A stretch of 64,000 nucleotides of DNA from Phycicoccus sp. M110.8 (GTDB lineage: Bacteria; Actinomycetota; Actinomycetes; Actinomycetales; Dermatophilaceae), in assembly GCF_032464895.1 (NCBI RefSeq), contig NZ_JAWDIC010000002.1, positions 124,001 through 188,000 on the forward strand, given 5' to 3'. Positions 1 through 7,609 of the stretch are shown piece after piece (positions within the stretch are counted from its first letter, which is position 1; each line of letters begins with the position of its first letter). The position numbers and the translations under genes were made by a program. The notes beneath the pieces were generated by a model that made no database searches, was not told the DNA's origin, and saw only the letters and a list, made by a program, of their open reading frames with translations.

Positions 1-597
1 GGGCTGCAGGCCGGCGTCGCCCGGCCACTCGGCGCGGAAGTAGGTGGGGAGGTTGACCAAGGTCTTGTTGCCCTCGGGCTCGATGCCGACGCTCGGCTTG
101 GAGAAGGGCAGCTGGCGGAAGGCGTTCTCAATCTGCGCCAAGGTCGGGATGGCCGGTGGCATCACAGTCCCTGCCGGGAGCTCAGATGCCTTGCACGTCT
201 GCCCCTTGAACTGCCAAGGCTCTTCGCTGGCAGCGCGTCGCGCCCACACATACAGAAGGGTGGCGTTGCTGCCACAGGCCGACATGGCCAAGGTGCAATC
301 GGTAACGTCGACCGTTGCATCCGGACTCGACGTATCGCCGCATCCCAAGGAAGCGCGGAACTCCAGACTCTCCAGAGCGGTCACCCCGATGGCGATCGGC
401 TTCTTCTTGTCGCCCTTCGTGTCGGTGGACCCGGAGGGAACCGTGAACGTGTCGGCGCTGACGGTCACCCCTTCGTTGGCGGTCGCCGTCGTGAGCGAGC
501 CGTCCGGGTTGGCGGGGCCATCAGCGGATGCCGCCGATGCACATCCGAGCCCCGACACCGCCACCAGCGCCAAAGCCAGAAGCAGGCGCCGAATCAT
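1..597 (-). CDS. Exported conserved hypothetical protein (C-terminus beyond the window)
   Basis: The frame is open from an ATG at 597 to the left edge (199 codons), so the C-terminus is missing. The N-terminus is a signal peptide: MIRR, a hydrophobic stretch to about residue 18, then Cys19 followed by an Ala/Ser-rich segment. It could be a lipoprotein, but G-L-G-C is a poor lipobox and cleavage after the following ASA is also possible. Near the window edge the protein has IPTLAQIENAFRQLPF and a PEGNKTLVNLPTYF stretch, which I associate with conserved actinobacterial exported proteins of unknown function. The ATG overlaps the stop of the upstream lipoprotein gene (ATGA), so the two are probably translationally coupled. 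I cannot assign a function. Confidence 0.8.
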   Translation of the reverse strand, partial: MIRRLLLALALVAVSGLGCASAASADGPANPDGSLTTATANEGVTVSADTFTVPSGSTDTKGDKKKPIAIGVTALESLEFRASLGCGDTSSPDATVDVTDCTLAMSACGSNATLLYVWARRAASEEPWQFKGQTCKASELPAGTVMPPAIPTLAQIENAFRQLPFSKPSVGIEPEGNKTLVNLPTYFRAEWPGDAGLQP

Positions 598-1190
598 GAC
601 TGCTTCACCACCGCGAAGTCCTGCATCACCCATTCCCTGCCAGTCCACCGAACAGTGGATCGCGTCCACGACGGTTCAGCTTTGGTCCGCCGCTTCTCTG
701 CGCCCGCCGCGTCAACCATTGCGACTGACCTCTCGGTGCCGATCACGTCGATCACCCGCAGGTCGCCAGAGCTGCTTGGCTGCACGTTGGAGTCTCTGAA
801 GACGAAGCGGGCCGTCGCCGGGTGCAACCCGTCTGCATATTCGTTGTCGGCAGCTCGGGCGATCGCCCCGCACCCGGTGCACGAACTCTCAGAGAGGGCA
901 CGGACTGTCGATCCATCGCCCTCCACGAAGGCTTCGCTGGAGACCTGCAAGAAGTACTTCGCGAAGGCGACGGCGCCGGCTTCGGTGTGCTTCGTCGCCT
1001 CGGGTGGGAGGGCCACGGTCTTGGTGGCGCTGGGGCTCTGGGTGGTGGTCGACGATGTCGTCGAGCTGCTCGAGCTGCTGGTCGTCGACGACGTCGCAGA
1101 CGGTGGGCTCTCGCCCCCGCCGGTGCACGCCGCGAGCGCCAGTGACCCCGCGACGACGACTGCAGTGAACGCCCCTCTGCGGACCTGCAC
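594..1190 (-). CDS. Lipoprotein, DUF6318-like
   Basis: A 198-aa predicted lipoprotein. I chose the GTG at 1190, which follows GGGGAGG closely and gives a compact signal peptide (VQVRRGAF, hydrophobic core, lipobox LAAC). A longer in-frame reading upstream has no signal-peptide logic. After the cysteine comes a Ser/Thr-rich linker typical of a tether between membrane and domain. A domain follows that begins PPEATKHTEAGAVAFAKYFL and contains SSCTGCGAI; this resembles the actinobacterial DUF6318 lipoproteins. The gene overlaps the next exported protein by 4 nt, so the two probably form one unit at the cell surface. Function unknown. Confidence 0.8.
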   Translation of the reverse strand: MQVRRGAFTAVVVAGSLALAACTGGGESPPSATSSTTSSSSSSTTSSTTTQSPSATKTVALPPEATKHTEAGAVAFAKYFLQVSSEAFVEGDGSTVRALSESSCTGCGAIARAADNEYADGLHPATARFVFRDSNVQPSSSGDLRVIDVIGTERSVAMVDAAGAEKRRTKAEPSWTRSTVRWTGREWVMQDFAVVKQS

Positions 1191-1345
1191 GAACCTCCCC
1201 CTTCGCCGGCAGCCGCCTGCGGGCGGCCTGTCTGCGACAGCGATTCTACGGATTTGCCCGATTCCGTCGACCGTGCCGTCCACAGGGCCCGGACGCCGCT
1301 CCGCCTCGACGACCATCACCGTGCCGAAAGATCGGTGGGATTTCG

Positions 1346-1363
1346 ATAACGCTGAGTTATGCT
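1346..1363 (+). promoter_or_regulatory. Putative operator and -10 box of the LysR gene
   Basis: The inverted repeat ATAAC-N5-GTTAT (1346-1360) overlaps a -10-like TATGCT (1358-1363) that lies exactly 6 nt before the lysR ATG. This arrangement suggests a leaderless transcript that is autorepressed by the LysR protein. The site sits between lysR and the divergent lipoprotein pair. No clear -35 box is visible. Confidence 0.5.
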
Positions 1364-1369
1364 GAGGCC

Positions 1370-2299
1370 ATGATCGACGCTGCCGGCCTTCGCGTCATGA
1401 AGGCGATCGCCGACGAGGGGAGCTTCACCGGAGCAGCCCTCGCCCTCGGCTACTCCCAGCCCGCCATCTCGCAGATGGTGCGCCGCCTCGAGCAGCGCAC
1501 CGGCACCGTCCTGGTCGAGCGCGTCGGCCGCAACGTGCGCCTCACCGAGGCCGGCCAGGTGCTGGCGCGGCACGCCGTGTCCGTCCTCGCCGCCCTCGAC
1601 GCCGCCGAGGAGGAGGTCGCCGCCATCGCCGGGCTCCGGGCCGGGCGCGTCCGCCTCATGGCCTTCCCCTCCAGCTCGGCGACGCTCGTCCCCCGCGCGC
1701 TCGCGCTGGTCAAGCAGCGCTTTCCCGACGTGCAGGTCACCTTCACCGAGGCCGAGCCGCCCGAGTCCCTCGCGGCGCTCAAGGCGGGTGAGTGCGACCT
1801 GGCCGTCGCCTTCGCCTACGAGGGCACGGACGTCGGGCGCGGCGAGGAGGACATGGACCTCTTCGTGCAGCACAAGCTCCTCGACGACGAGGTCCGCCTC
1901 GCCCTCCCCCGCGACCACCCGCTGGCCACCGAGCCGGTCGCCGACCTCACCAAGCTCGCCGACGAGAACTGGATCGCCGGCTGCCCGCGGTGCCGCGGCC
2001 ACCTGCTGCAGATGTGTGCCACGGCCGGCTTCTCGCCGAACGTCGGGTTCGAGACCGAGGACTACGTCGCCGTGCTCGGCCTCGTGGCCGAGGGCCTGGG
2101 GGTGGCGCTCATCCCCGACCTCATCCTGCGCACCGCCCACCACCGCGACGTCGTCACGCTGCCGATCCAGCCCGCGTCCCGGCGCACGGTCAGTGTCGTG
2201 ACCACGCCGGACCTCCAGCGGGTGCCCGCCGTGCAGGCCACGATCGAGGCCCTGGTGGAGGCGGCCAAGGCCAAGCCCCGCGTCCTCGCCAGCACCTGA
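1370..2299 (+). CDS. LysR-family transcriptional regulator
   Basis: A 309-aa protein with the usual LysR layout and length. The N-terminal winged helix-turn-helix (about residues 4-62) contains GSFTGAALALGYSQPAISQ and RVGRNVRLTEAG. A substrate-binding domain follows (about 90-300), with RLMAFPSSSATLVPRAL and an ending GLGVALIPDLIL segment. An unusual CPRCRGHLLQMC cysteine cluster lies near residues 205-216, which could sense metal or redox state; that is inference. It is divergent from the exported-protein pair and convergent with comEC. The inverted repeat in its promoter points to autoregulation. The ligand is unknown. Confidence 0.93.
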   Translation: MIDAAGLRVMKAIADEGSFTGAALALGYSQPAISQMVRRLEQRTGTVLVERVGRNVRLTEAGQVLARHAVSVLAALDAAEEEVAAIAGLRAGRVRLMAFPSSSATLVPRALALVKQRFPDVQVTFTEAEPPESLAALKAGECDLAVAFAYEGTDVGRGEEDMDLFVQHKLLDDEVRLALPRDHPLATEPVADLTKLADENWIAGCPRCRGHLLQMCATAGFSPNVGFETEDYVAVLGLVAEGLGVALIPDLILRTAHHRDVVTLPIQPASRRTVSVVTTPDLQRVPAVQATIEALVEAAKAKPRVLAST

Positions 2300-2346
2300 C
2301 CCGTTCGGCGGGTCCACGGGCCGGGTTCACGGCAACGTACGCGCCA

Positions 2347-4704
2347 TCAGCGGCGTCGCCAGGTCACCCCGACCGAGCCGTGGTCGTCGACGACCGCCAC
2401 GTCGCCGCGCTGGTCGGTGCGCAGCACGGCATACCCGTCGCGCGCGAGGACCTGCAGCGCCTTGGGTGACGGGTGCCCGTAGTCGTTGTCCTTCCCGACG
2501 CTGATCACCGCGATGGGAGCGGCAACCGCCTTCAGCAGGTCGGGGTCGAGGTTGGCCGAGCCGTGGTGCGCGACCTTGACGACGTCGAAGCTCCCCGCCC
2601 GGGCGGCCATCGCAGGGTCGCGCCGCAGCTGCAGCAGGACCGCGTGCGCGGCCTCCCGTTCCACGTCGCCGAGGAGCAGGAGGTCGACCGGCCCGGTGCG
2701 CACGGCGAGCACGACGGAGGCGTTGTTCGGCACCGAGCCGCTGTCGAGCTTCCGCGCGGGCCACCACACGTCGGCCTCCACCCCGGGCCAGCTGAGGTGG
2801 TCGCCGGCGGCGACGCCCGTGACCGGTATGCCGCGTGCGCGCGTCCATCGCTCCACCTCCTGCCACTGGTAGGGCGGGTCCCGCACAGGGGTGGCGAGCA
2901 CACCGCGAACCGTCCGGCCGCGCAGCACCCCGGGGAGCCCGTCAGCGTGGTCCGCGTGGAAGTGGGTGAGCACGACCGAGTCCACGACGTGCACCTGCAG
3001 CCGCCGCAGGCAGGCGTCGATGAGGGCGGGGTCGGGCCCCGTGTCGACGACCACCGCGTGGCCGGGCGTCGTCGCGAGCACGAGCCCGTCGCCCTGGCCG
3101 ACGTCGCACGCGACGAACCGCCACCCCGGGGGCGGCCAGGACACCGCGGACGTCGGAGCCGCCCCCGCGACGACGAGGACCACGACCGACACGAAGGCCA
3201 CGGGGTGCCAGCGAGCCAGGTGGGCCCAGCGCCGGGCGCTGAGGACGACCACGACGGTGAGCGCGGCCAGGAGGACCGCGCCGGGGGCTCCGTCGGGCCA
3301 CGGCATGGTCCCGCCGGGGACCGTCGCACAGGTACGGGCCACCCAGCAGATGCCCAGGGCGGGCAGGGCACCGACCCAGCACAGCAGCGTGGCGCCGAAG
3401 GGCCACACCGGGGCGACGACGGCCGCACCGACGCCGGACACGGTCGCGGGGGCCACGAGCGGGGCGGCGAGGAGGTTGGCGAGGACCCCGACCACCGACA
3501 CCGACCCCAGGAGCAGCACCACGACGGGCGCGCACATCGCCTGCGCGGCCACGGGGATGGCGAGCGCGGGGCCGAGGGACCTGGCACGGGACGGGAGCCG
3601 CCGGCCGATCGCGTCGCCCCACGACCGTGTGAACAGCAGGAGCCCGAGCGTCGCCAGGGTCGACAGCGCGAAGCCGTAGGACCGGCTCAGCCACGGGTCG
3701 ACGACCAGCAGGACGACCACGGCGGCAGACAGCACGGGCACGCCAGCCGCCCGGCGTGACGCGCTGAGGCCGAGCAGCCCGATGGCGCCCATGGTGGCCG
3801 CGCGCACGACGCTGGGCTCGGGACGCGCCAGCACGACGAAGCCGGGCAGCACGACCAGGGCCCACGGGACCCGGGCGCGCCTCGGGAGTCCGAACAGCCG
3901 GCCGGCGCCGAGGGCGAAGGCGAGCACGATCGCGACGTTCGAGCCGGACACGGCGCTCAGGTGCGTCATCCCGGTGGCGAGCATGGCGTCGGTCAGGTCC
4001 GACGGGGTGCGGCTCGTGTCCCCGATGACGAGGGCGGGCAGCAGTCCCCGGGCGTCCGTGGGCAGCGGGTCCGAGGCCCGGCGCAGCCCCGACCGCAGGT
4101 GCTCGGCAACCCGCGCCACCACTCCCGGCCGGCCGACGACGACGGGCCCGCCAGAGGGCTTCAGGACGGCCACGACGTCGTCGCCGGGGTCGGCCGGAAC
4201 CAGTCGGCCGTGGACGGCAAGCCGCTGGTGCCACTGGACGTCACGCCACCGCTCGTCCCCGACCAGCAGCACCGGAGCTGCCACCCGGCTCACCGATCCG
4301 CGCGCAGCCACCCGGGTCACGGTGAGGCGCGCGTAGACACTGGCCCCGGCGAGACCCTTCGTCTGCCGCAGCCGCGGGTCCGTGGAGACCGTGGCCACCA
4401 GCTCGACCGTGGCATGGTCCCGGGCCAGGGTCCCCAGAGGACCCGCGGAGCGCTCGGCCGAGTGAGCCGCGACCGACACCCCGGTCAGCGCGCACGCAGC
4501 GGCGCACATGGTCACCAGGCCGCCGGCGGCCCACCGCCGCCGTCCGAGGGCGACGACCGACACGACCACCAACGCCGTCGAGACGCCGGCGAGGAGTCCC
4601 GGTCGCACGCCGAGCACCCCAGCGCTGAAGGCCCATGCCGCCAGGGCGGGCACGAGCAGCCGCAGGTCGAGGCGCCGGTCCGGGAGCGACGCGGCGGCGC
4701 TCAC
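2347..4704 (-). CDS. comEC: ComEC/Rec2 DNA-uptake channel protein
   Basis: A 785-aa protein of full ComEC architecture. N-terminal membrane segments and a DUF4131-like soluble region (about 20-200) are followed by the competence domain with THLSAVSGSNVAIV (about 248-261) and further membrane segments to about 515. The C-terminal metallo-beta-lactamase-like domain has DVGQGDG and the metal-binding motif HFHADHADG (581-589). ComEC carries single-stranded DNA across the membrane in natural transformation. The start is a GTG overlapping the comEA stop (GTGA), so comEA-comEC is a coupled operon. No pilus genes lie in the window, so competence of this organism is not shown by this locus alone. Confidence 0.95.
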   Translation of the reverse strand: MSAAASLPDRRLDLRLLVPALAAWAFSAGVLGVRPGLLAGVSTALVVVSVVALGRRRWAAGGLVTMCAAACALTGVSVAAHSAERSAGPLGTLARDHATVELVATVSTDPRLRQTKGLAGASVYARLTVTRVAARGSVSRVAAPVLLVGDERWRDVQWHQRLAVHGRLVPADPGDDVVAVLKPSGGPVVVGRPGVVARVAEHLRSGLRRASDPLPTDARGLLPALVIGDTSRTPSDLTDAMLATGMTHLSAVSGSNVAIVLAFALGAGRLFGLPRRARVPWALVVLPGFVVLARPEPSVVRAATMGAIGLLGLSASRRAAGVPVLSAAVVVLLVVDPWLSRSYGFALSTLATLGLLLFTRSWGDAIGRRLPSRARSLGPALAIPVAAQAMCAPVVVLLLGSVSVVGVLANLLAAPLVAPATVSGVGAAVVAPVWPFGATLLCWVGALPALGICWVARTCATVPGGTMPWPDGAPGAVLLAALTVVVVLSARRWAHLARWHPVAFVSVVVLVVAGAAPTSAVSWPPPGWRFVACDVGQGDGLVLATTPGHAVVVDTGPDPALIDACLRRLQVHVVDSVVLTHFHADHADGLPGVLRGRTVRGVLATPVRDPPYQWQEVERWTRARGIPVTGVAAGDHLSWPGVEADVWWPARKLDSGSVPNNASVVLAVRTGPVDLLLLGDVEREAAHAVLLQLRRDPAMAARAGSFDVVKVAHHGSANLDPDLLKAVAAPIAVISVGKDNDYGHPSPKALQVLARDGYAVLRTDQRGDVAVVDDHGSVGVTWRRR

Positions 4705-5888
4705 ACCGTGACCTTCGGCTTGAGCTCGGCGAAGATCTTCTCGCCGATGCCGCTGACCTCGTTCAGCTCGTCGACGGTGGTGAAGCGGCCGTGCTCGGTG
4801 CGCCAGTCGACGATGCGCTGGGCCAGGACGGGCCCGACACCGGGCAGGTCCTCGAGCTGGGCGGCCGTAGCCTGGTTCAGGTTGAGCGCACCGGCAGAGC
4901 CACCCGGCGGGCTGCCGGCGCCACCGCCCCCACCCGACGACCCGGTGCCGCCACCCTCGGGCGCACTGGGACCGGCTGGCGCCACGACGACCTCTCCCGG
5001 CTTGGGGACCCGCACCTGCTCGCCGTCGACGAGCACGCGCGCGAGGTTGATGGCCGCCACGTCTGCCCCCTTGAGCGCTCCCCCGGCGCGCGCGACAGCG
5101 TCACCGACCCTCGAGCCGGACGGCAGGCGGACGATGCCGGGGCGGGCCACCTGCCCGACCACGTGCACGGTGACCGTCGTCCCCGTCGTGGGCGGCCCGC
5201 CGCCTCCAGCGCTTGTCGCCGAGGTGGCGAAGGTCGACGACCCACGGGTCAGGACACCGGTCTGCGCGGGTGCCGGTGCGATCGGGCGCGGCTCGCTCGC
5301 CGCGCGCGCCAGGGCCACGCGGGCCCCGAAGACGAGGGTCGCCACGAGGACCACGAGCAGGAGACCGGCCGCGGCGGCCCGGGGAGCCGTCAGCCGGGCA
5401 CCGCGCAGCGCCTCGGGCAGCGCGAGCCACGCGGGTCCAGGGGGTCGCGGCCTCCGGTGCCTGCCGGGGACGACCCCACGCCGGACTGCGGCGCCGCCCG
5501 CTCCTGCTGCGCTGTCCGCGTGGGGTGGCGCGCCCGGAGCCGACACCCGCTCATCCGTCGTGCCCGCACGTCCCGCGGGCACGCCGTGCGCACCGCTGGG
5601 GGTGGAGGCGATCCACGCCCGTTCCGGCTGCCACAGCTCGAGCTCGACACCGCCCGGCCGCACCAGCGGGACCTCGTCCGGTTCCCCAGAGCCCACACGG
5701 TCCCGCGCCCCCACCGGGAGGACCCCCTGCGCGACAGGCACAGCCCGCGCGACAGGCACAGCCCGCGCGACAGGCCCACCCTGCGCGACGGGCCCGCTCG
5801 GCGCGACGGCGGCATCGTGCGCGCCGGCGCGCTCGAGGAGCGCGCGCAGGCGAGGTGAGGGTTCCGGCGGTCGGCGGCGCAACGGCAT
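4701..5888 (-). CDS. comEA: ComEA-type DNA-binding competence protein with long N-terminal extension
   Basis: A 395-aa protein, longer than most ComEA. Residues 1-165 are a low-complexity cytoplasmic region containing 6-residue repeats of the VARAVP type. A single membrane helix follows at about 171-188, then an SLBB-like domain (about 239-295), a Gly/Ser linker, and tandem helix-hairpin-helix motifs (NLNQATAAQLEDLPGVGP) to the end. The HhH domain binds incoming DNA outside the membrane and passes it to ComEC. The early start is supported by TAGCGT at 5895-5900, exactly 6 nt before the ATG, which is the leaderless pattern seen elsewhere in this window. The gene overlaps comEC by 4 nt. Confidence 0.9.
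   Translation of the reverse strand: MPLRRRPPEPSPRLRALLERAGAHDAAVAPSGPVAQGGPVARAVPVARAVPVAQGVLPVGARDRVGSGEPDEVPLVRPGGVELELWQPERAWIASTPSGAHGVPAGRAGTTDERVSAPGAPPHADSAAGAGGAAVRRGVVPGRHRRPRPPGPAWLALPEALRGARLTAPRAAAAGLLLVVLVATLVFGARVALARAASEPRPIAPAPAQTGVLTRGSSTFATSATSAGGGGPPTTGTTVTVHVVGQVARPGIVRLPSGSRVGDAVARAGGALKGADVAAINLARVLVDGEQVRVPKPGEVVVAPAGPSAPEGGGTGSSGGGGGAGSPPGGSAGALNLNQATAAQLEDLPGVGPVLAQRIVDWRTEHGRFTTVDELNEVSGIGEKIFAELKPKVTV
5731..5820. repeat. 18-bp tandem repeat, about 5 units, in comEA
   Basis: Units of the type GCGACAGGCACAGCCCGC start at 5731, 5749, 5767, 5785 and 5803; the first two are identical and the later ones diverged. They encode hexapeptides (VARAVP, VAQGGP) in the N-terminal cytoplasmic part of ComEA. 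Confidence 0.85.
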
Positions 5889-5894
5889 ACGGGA

Positions 5895-5900
5895 ACGCTA
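5895..5900 (-). promoter_or_regulatory. Putative -10 box of the comEA-comEC operon
   Basis: TAGCGT on the minus strand lies 6 nt before the comEA ATG, predicting a leaderless mRNA. It supports the long form of ComEA. No convincing -35 element is seen. Confidence 0.45.
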
Positions 5901-5963
5901 GGAAGGCACGCACCCGCGGCGGCAGCACGGACCGCGGGCCTGTGGACGGACCGCGGCGACGCC

Positions 5964-6635
5964 TCAGCCTGTGGACGACTCCCGGCGGGCGAGCAGCCAC
6001 AGCTCGATGTTGCGGCGGTGCCGGTAGATGACGACGAGGGCCAGCACCGCGCACCACACGCCCGTTTGCCGGCTCACGTCGGGCACCCAGTCCGGGAGCC
6101 ACCCCACCACGGCCAGCAGCCCCAGCACGAGCAGCAGCAGGCAGGCCGATACCGACGCACCCGCCACCCAGCGGAACCGCCACACCAGCAGGACGAACAG
6201 CACGAGCATGACCAGCCCGAACCACGGCTGCACCGCCAGGATCGCGCCCAGCGACGTCGCGACCCCCTTGCCTCCGTGCCCCTTCAGGAACGGCGACCAG
6301 ATGTGGCCGAGCACGACCGCCAGCCCGACGACGAGCGCCACCAGGGACCCGAGGAACGCGCTCGCCAGCACCACCGGCAGGTAGCCCTTGAGGACGTCCG
6401 CGACCCCGACGACGACCCCCCAGCGCAGGCCGAGCACCCGACCGGCGTTGGTCGCCCCGGGGTTGCCCGACCCGGAGCCGGCGAGGTCCTTGCCGAGCAC
6501 CCGCGCGAGGATCGTGGCCGGGTTCACCGAGCCCAGCAGGAACGCCACCACCGCGGCGACGACCCCCTGCACGACACCGCCCGTCGACCAGACGACCTCG
6601 CCGGTCGACTGCACCACCGCGTCGAGCGCCGTCAT
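5964..6635 (-). CDS. plsY: Glycerol-3-phosphate acyltransferase PlsY
   Basis: A 223-aa membrane enzyme that transfers an acyl group from acyl-phosphate to glycerol-3-phosphate, the first step of phospholipid synthesis. The family motifs are present: GSGNPGATNAGR, GHIWSPFLKGHGGKGVAT and a C-terminal HRRNIELWL. Hydrophobic segments fit the usual multi-pass topology. The N-terminus carries an extra stretch (VVQSTGEVVWSTGG) before the first helix, so the true start could be slightly further in. It overlaps degV by 4 nt (ATGA), so the two are coupled. DegV proteins bind fatty acids, so the pairing makes biochemical sense. Confidence 0.95.
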   Translation of the reverse strand: MTALDAVVQSTGEVVWSTGGVVQGVVAAVVAFLLGSVNPATILARVLGKDLAGSGSGNPGATNAGRVLGLRWGVVVGVADVLKGYLPVVLASAFLGSLVALVVGLAVVLGHIWSPFLKGHGGKGVATSLGAILAVQPWFGLVMLVLFVLLVWRFRWVAGASVSACLLLLVLGLLAVVGWLPDWVPDVSRQTGVWCAVLALVVIYRHRRNIELWLLARRESSTG

Positions 6636-7480
6636 GGCCTCGGCGACACCGCCACGGCCAGCGTGCCGGGACCGACGTGCGCCCCCACGACGGCGCCGAG
6701 CTCGACGACGACGACCTCACCGGCCGTCGACACACGACCACGGATCCGGCCGGCCAGGTCCTCCGCCCGGGCGGCGGAGTCGAGGTGGTGCACCGCGATG
6801 TCGACGTCCCCACCGGCGGCGTCGGCGGCCTCCACGGCGAGCTCCTCGAGCCGGGCCAGCGCCCGGGACGACGTCCGGACCTTCTCCAGCGGGCGGATGT
6901 GCCCGTCCTCCAGGCCCAGGATCGGCTTGATCGCGAGTGCCGAGCCGAGCAGCGCCGAGGCCGCGCCGATCCGGCCGCCCCGCCTCAGGTGCTCGAGCGT
7001 GTCGACGTAGAACACGACGGTCGAGGCCTCGCTGCGCGAGCGCGCCACCGCGGCGACGTCCTCCGCCGACGCCCCACCGGCCGCGAGCTCGGCGGCCGAC
7101 ACGACGGCATACCCCATCGCCATGCCGAGGGACCGCGAGTCCACCACCGTCACTGGCACCGGCGAGTGCTGCGCCGCCAGGTGCGCCGACTCGACGGTCG
7201 AGGACATGTCGGCCGAGATGTGCACGGACACGATCGCCTCGGCTCCCCCGGCGGCGGCCTTCTCGTACGCGTCGAGGAACGCCTGCGGCGAGGGCCGCGA
7301 CGTCGACACCGGCTTGAACGCCCGCAACGCGGTGGCCACCTCCGCGGTGCTCACGTCCACGCCCTCGCTGTACTCCGTCCCCGCGATCACGACGTGCAGC
7401 GGCACGACGCCGATGCCGTGGGCGTCGACGACCGCAGCCGGCAGGTATGCCGTGGAGTCGGTGACGAGGGCGACGCTCAC
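6632..7480 (-). CDS. DegV family fatty-acid-binding protein
   Basis: A 282-aa protein with the DegV signatures: N-terminal VALVTDSTAYLP, the middle motif FKPVSTSRPSPQAFLDAYE, SVHISADMSSTVESA and VDSRSLGMAMGY, then a C-terminal domain with AIKPILGLEDGHI. DegV/FakB proteins hold a fatty acid and present it to a fatty acid kinase whose acyl-phosphate product is the PlsY substrate. The coupled plsY gene downstream fits that role; no fakA is in the window. The start is a GTG with TAGCCT exactly 6 nt upstream, predicting a leaderless transcript. Confidence 0.93.
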   Translation of the reverse strand: MSVALVTDSTAYLPAAVVDAHGIGVVPLHVVIAGTEYSEGVDVSTAEVATALRAFKPVSTSRPSPQAFLDAYEKAAAGGAEAIVSVHISADMSSTVESAHLAAQHSPVPVTVVDSRSLGMAMGYAVVSAAELAAGGASAEDVAAVARSRSEASTVVFYVDTLEHLRRGGRIGAASALLGSALAIKPILGLEDGHIRPLEKVRTSSRALARLEELAVEAADAAGGDVDIAVHHLDSAARAEDLAGRIRGRVSTAGEVVVVELGAVVGAHVGPGTLAVAVSPRP

Positions 7481-7564
7481 GCGCGCAGGCTACCGGCGGC
7501 GCGGGCCACGCGGGACCCGCACCGCCGGAACGAGGACGGCACGGCGCCGTCCGTCGACACCCGG

Positions 7565-7609
7565 CTCAGACTGGGACGGCACAGACCGGGACGGCTCAGA
7601 CCGGGACGA
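7565..7609. repeat. 15-bp tandem repeat spanning the leuS stop codon
   Basis: Three 15-bp units (type CTCAGACCGGGACGG) start at 7565, 7580 and 7595. The last unit lies in the final codons of leuS, while the other two are in the leuS-degV spacer. Confidence 0.7.
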
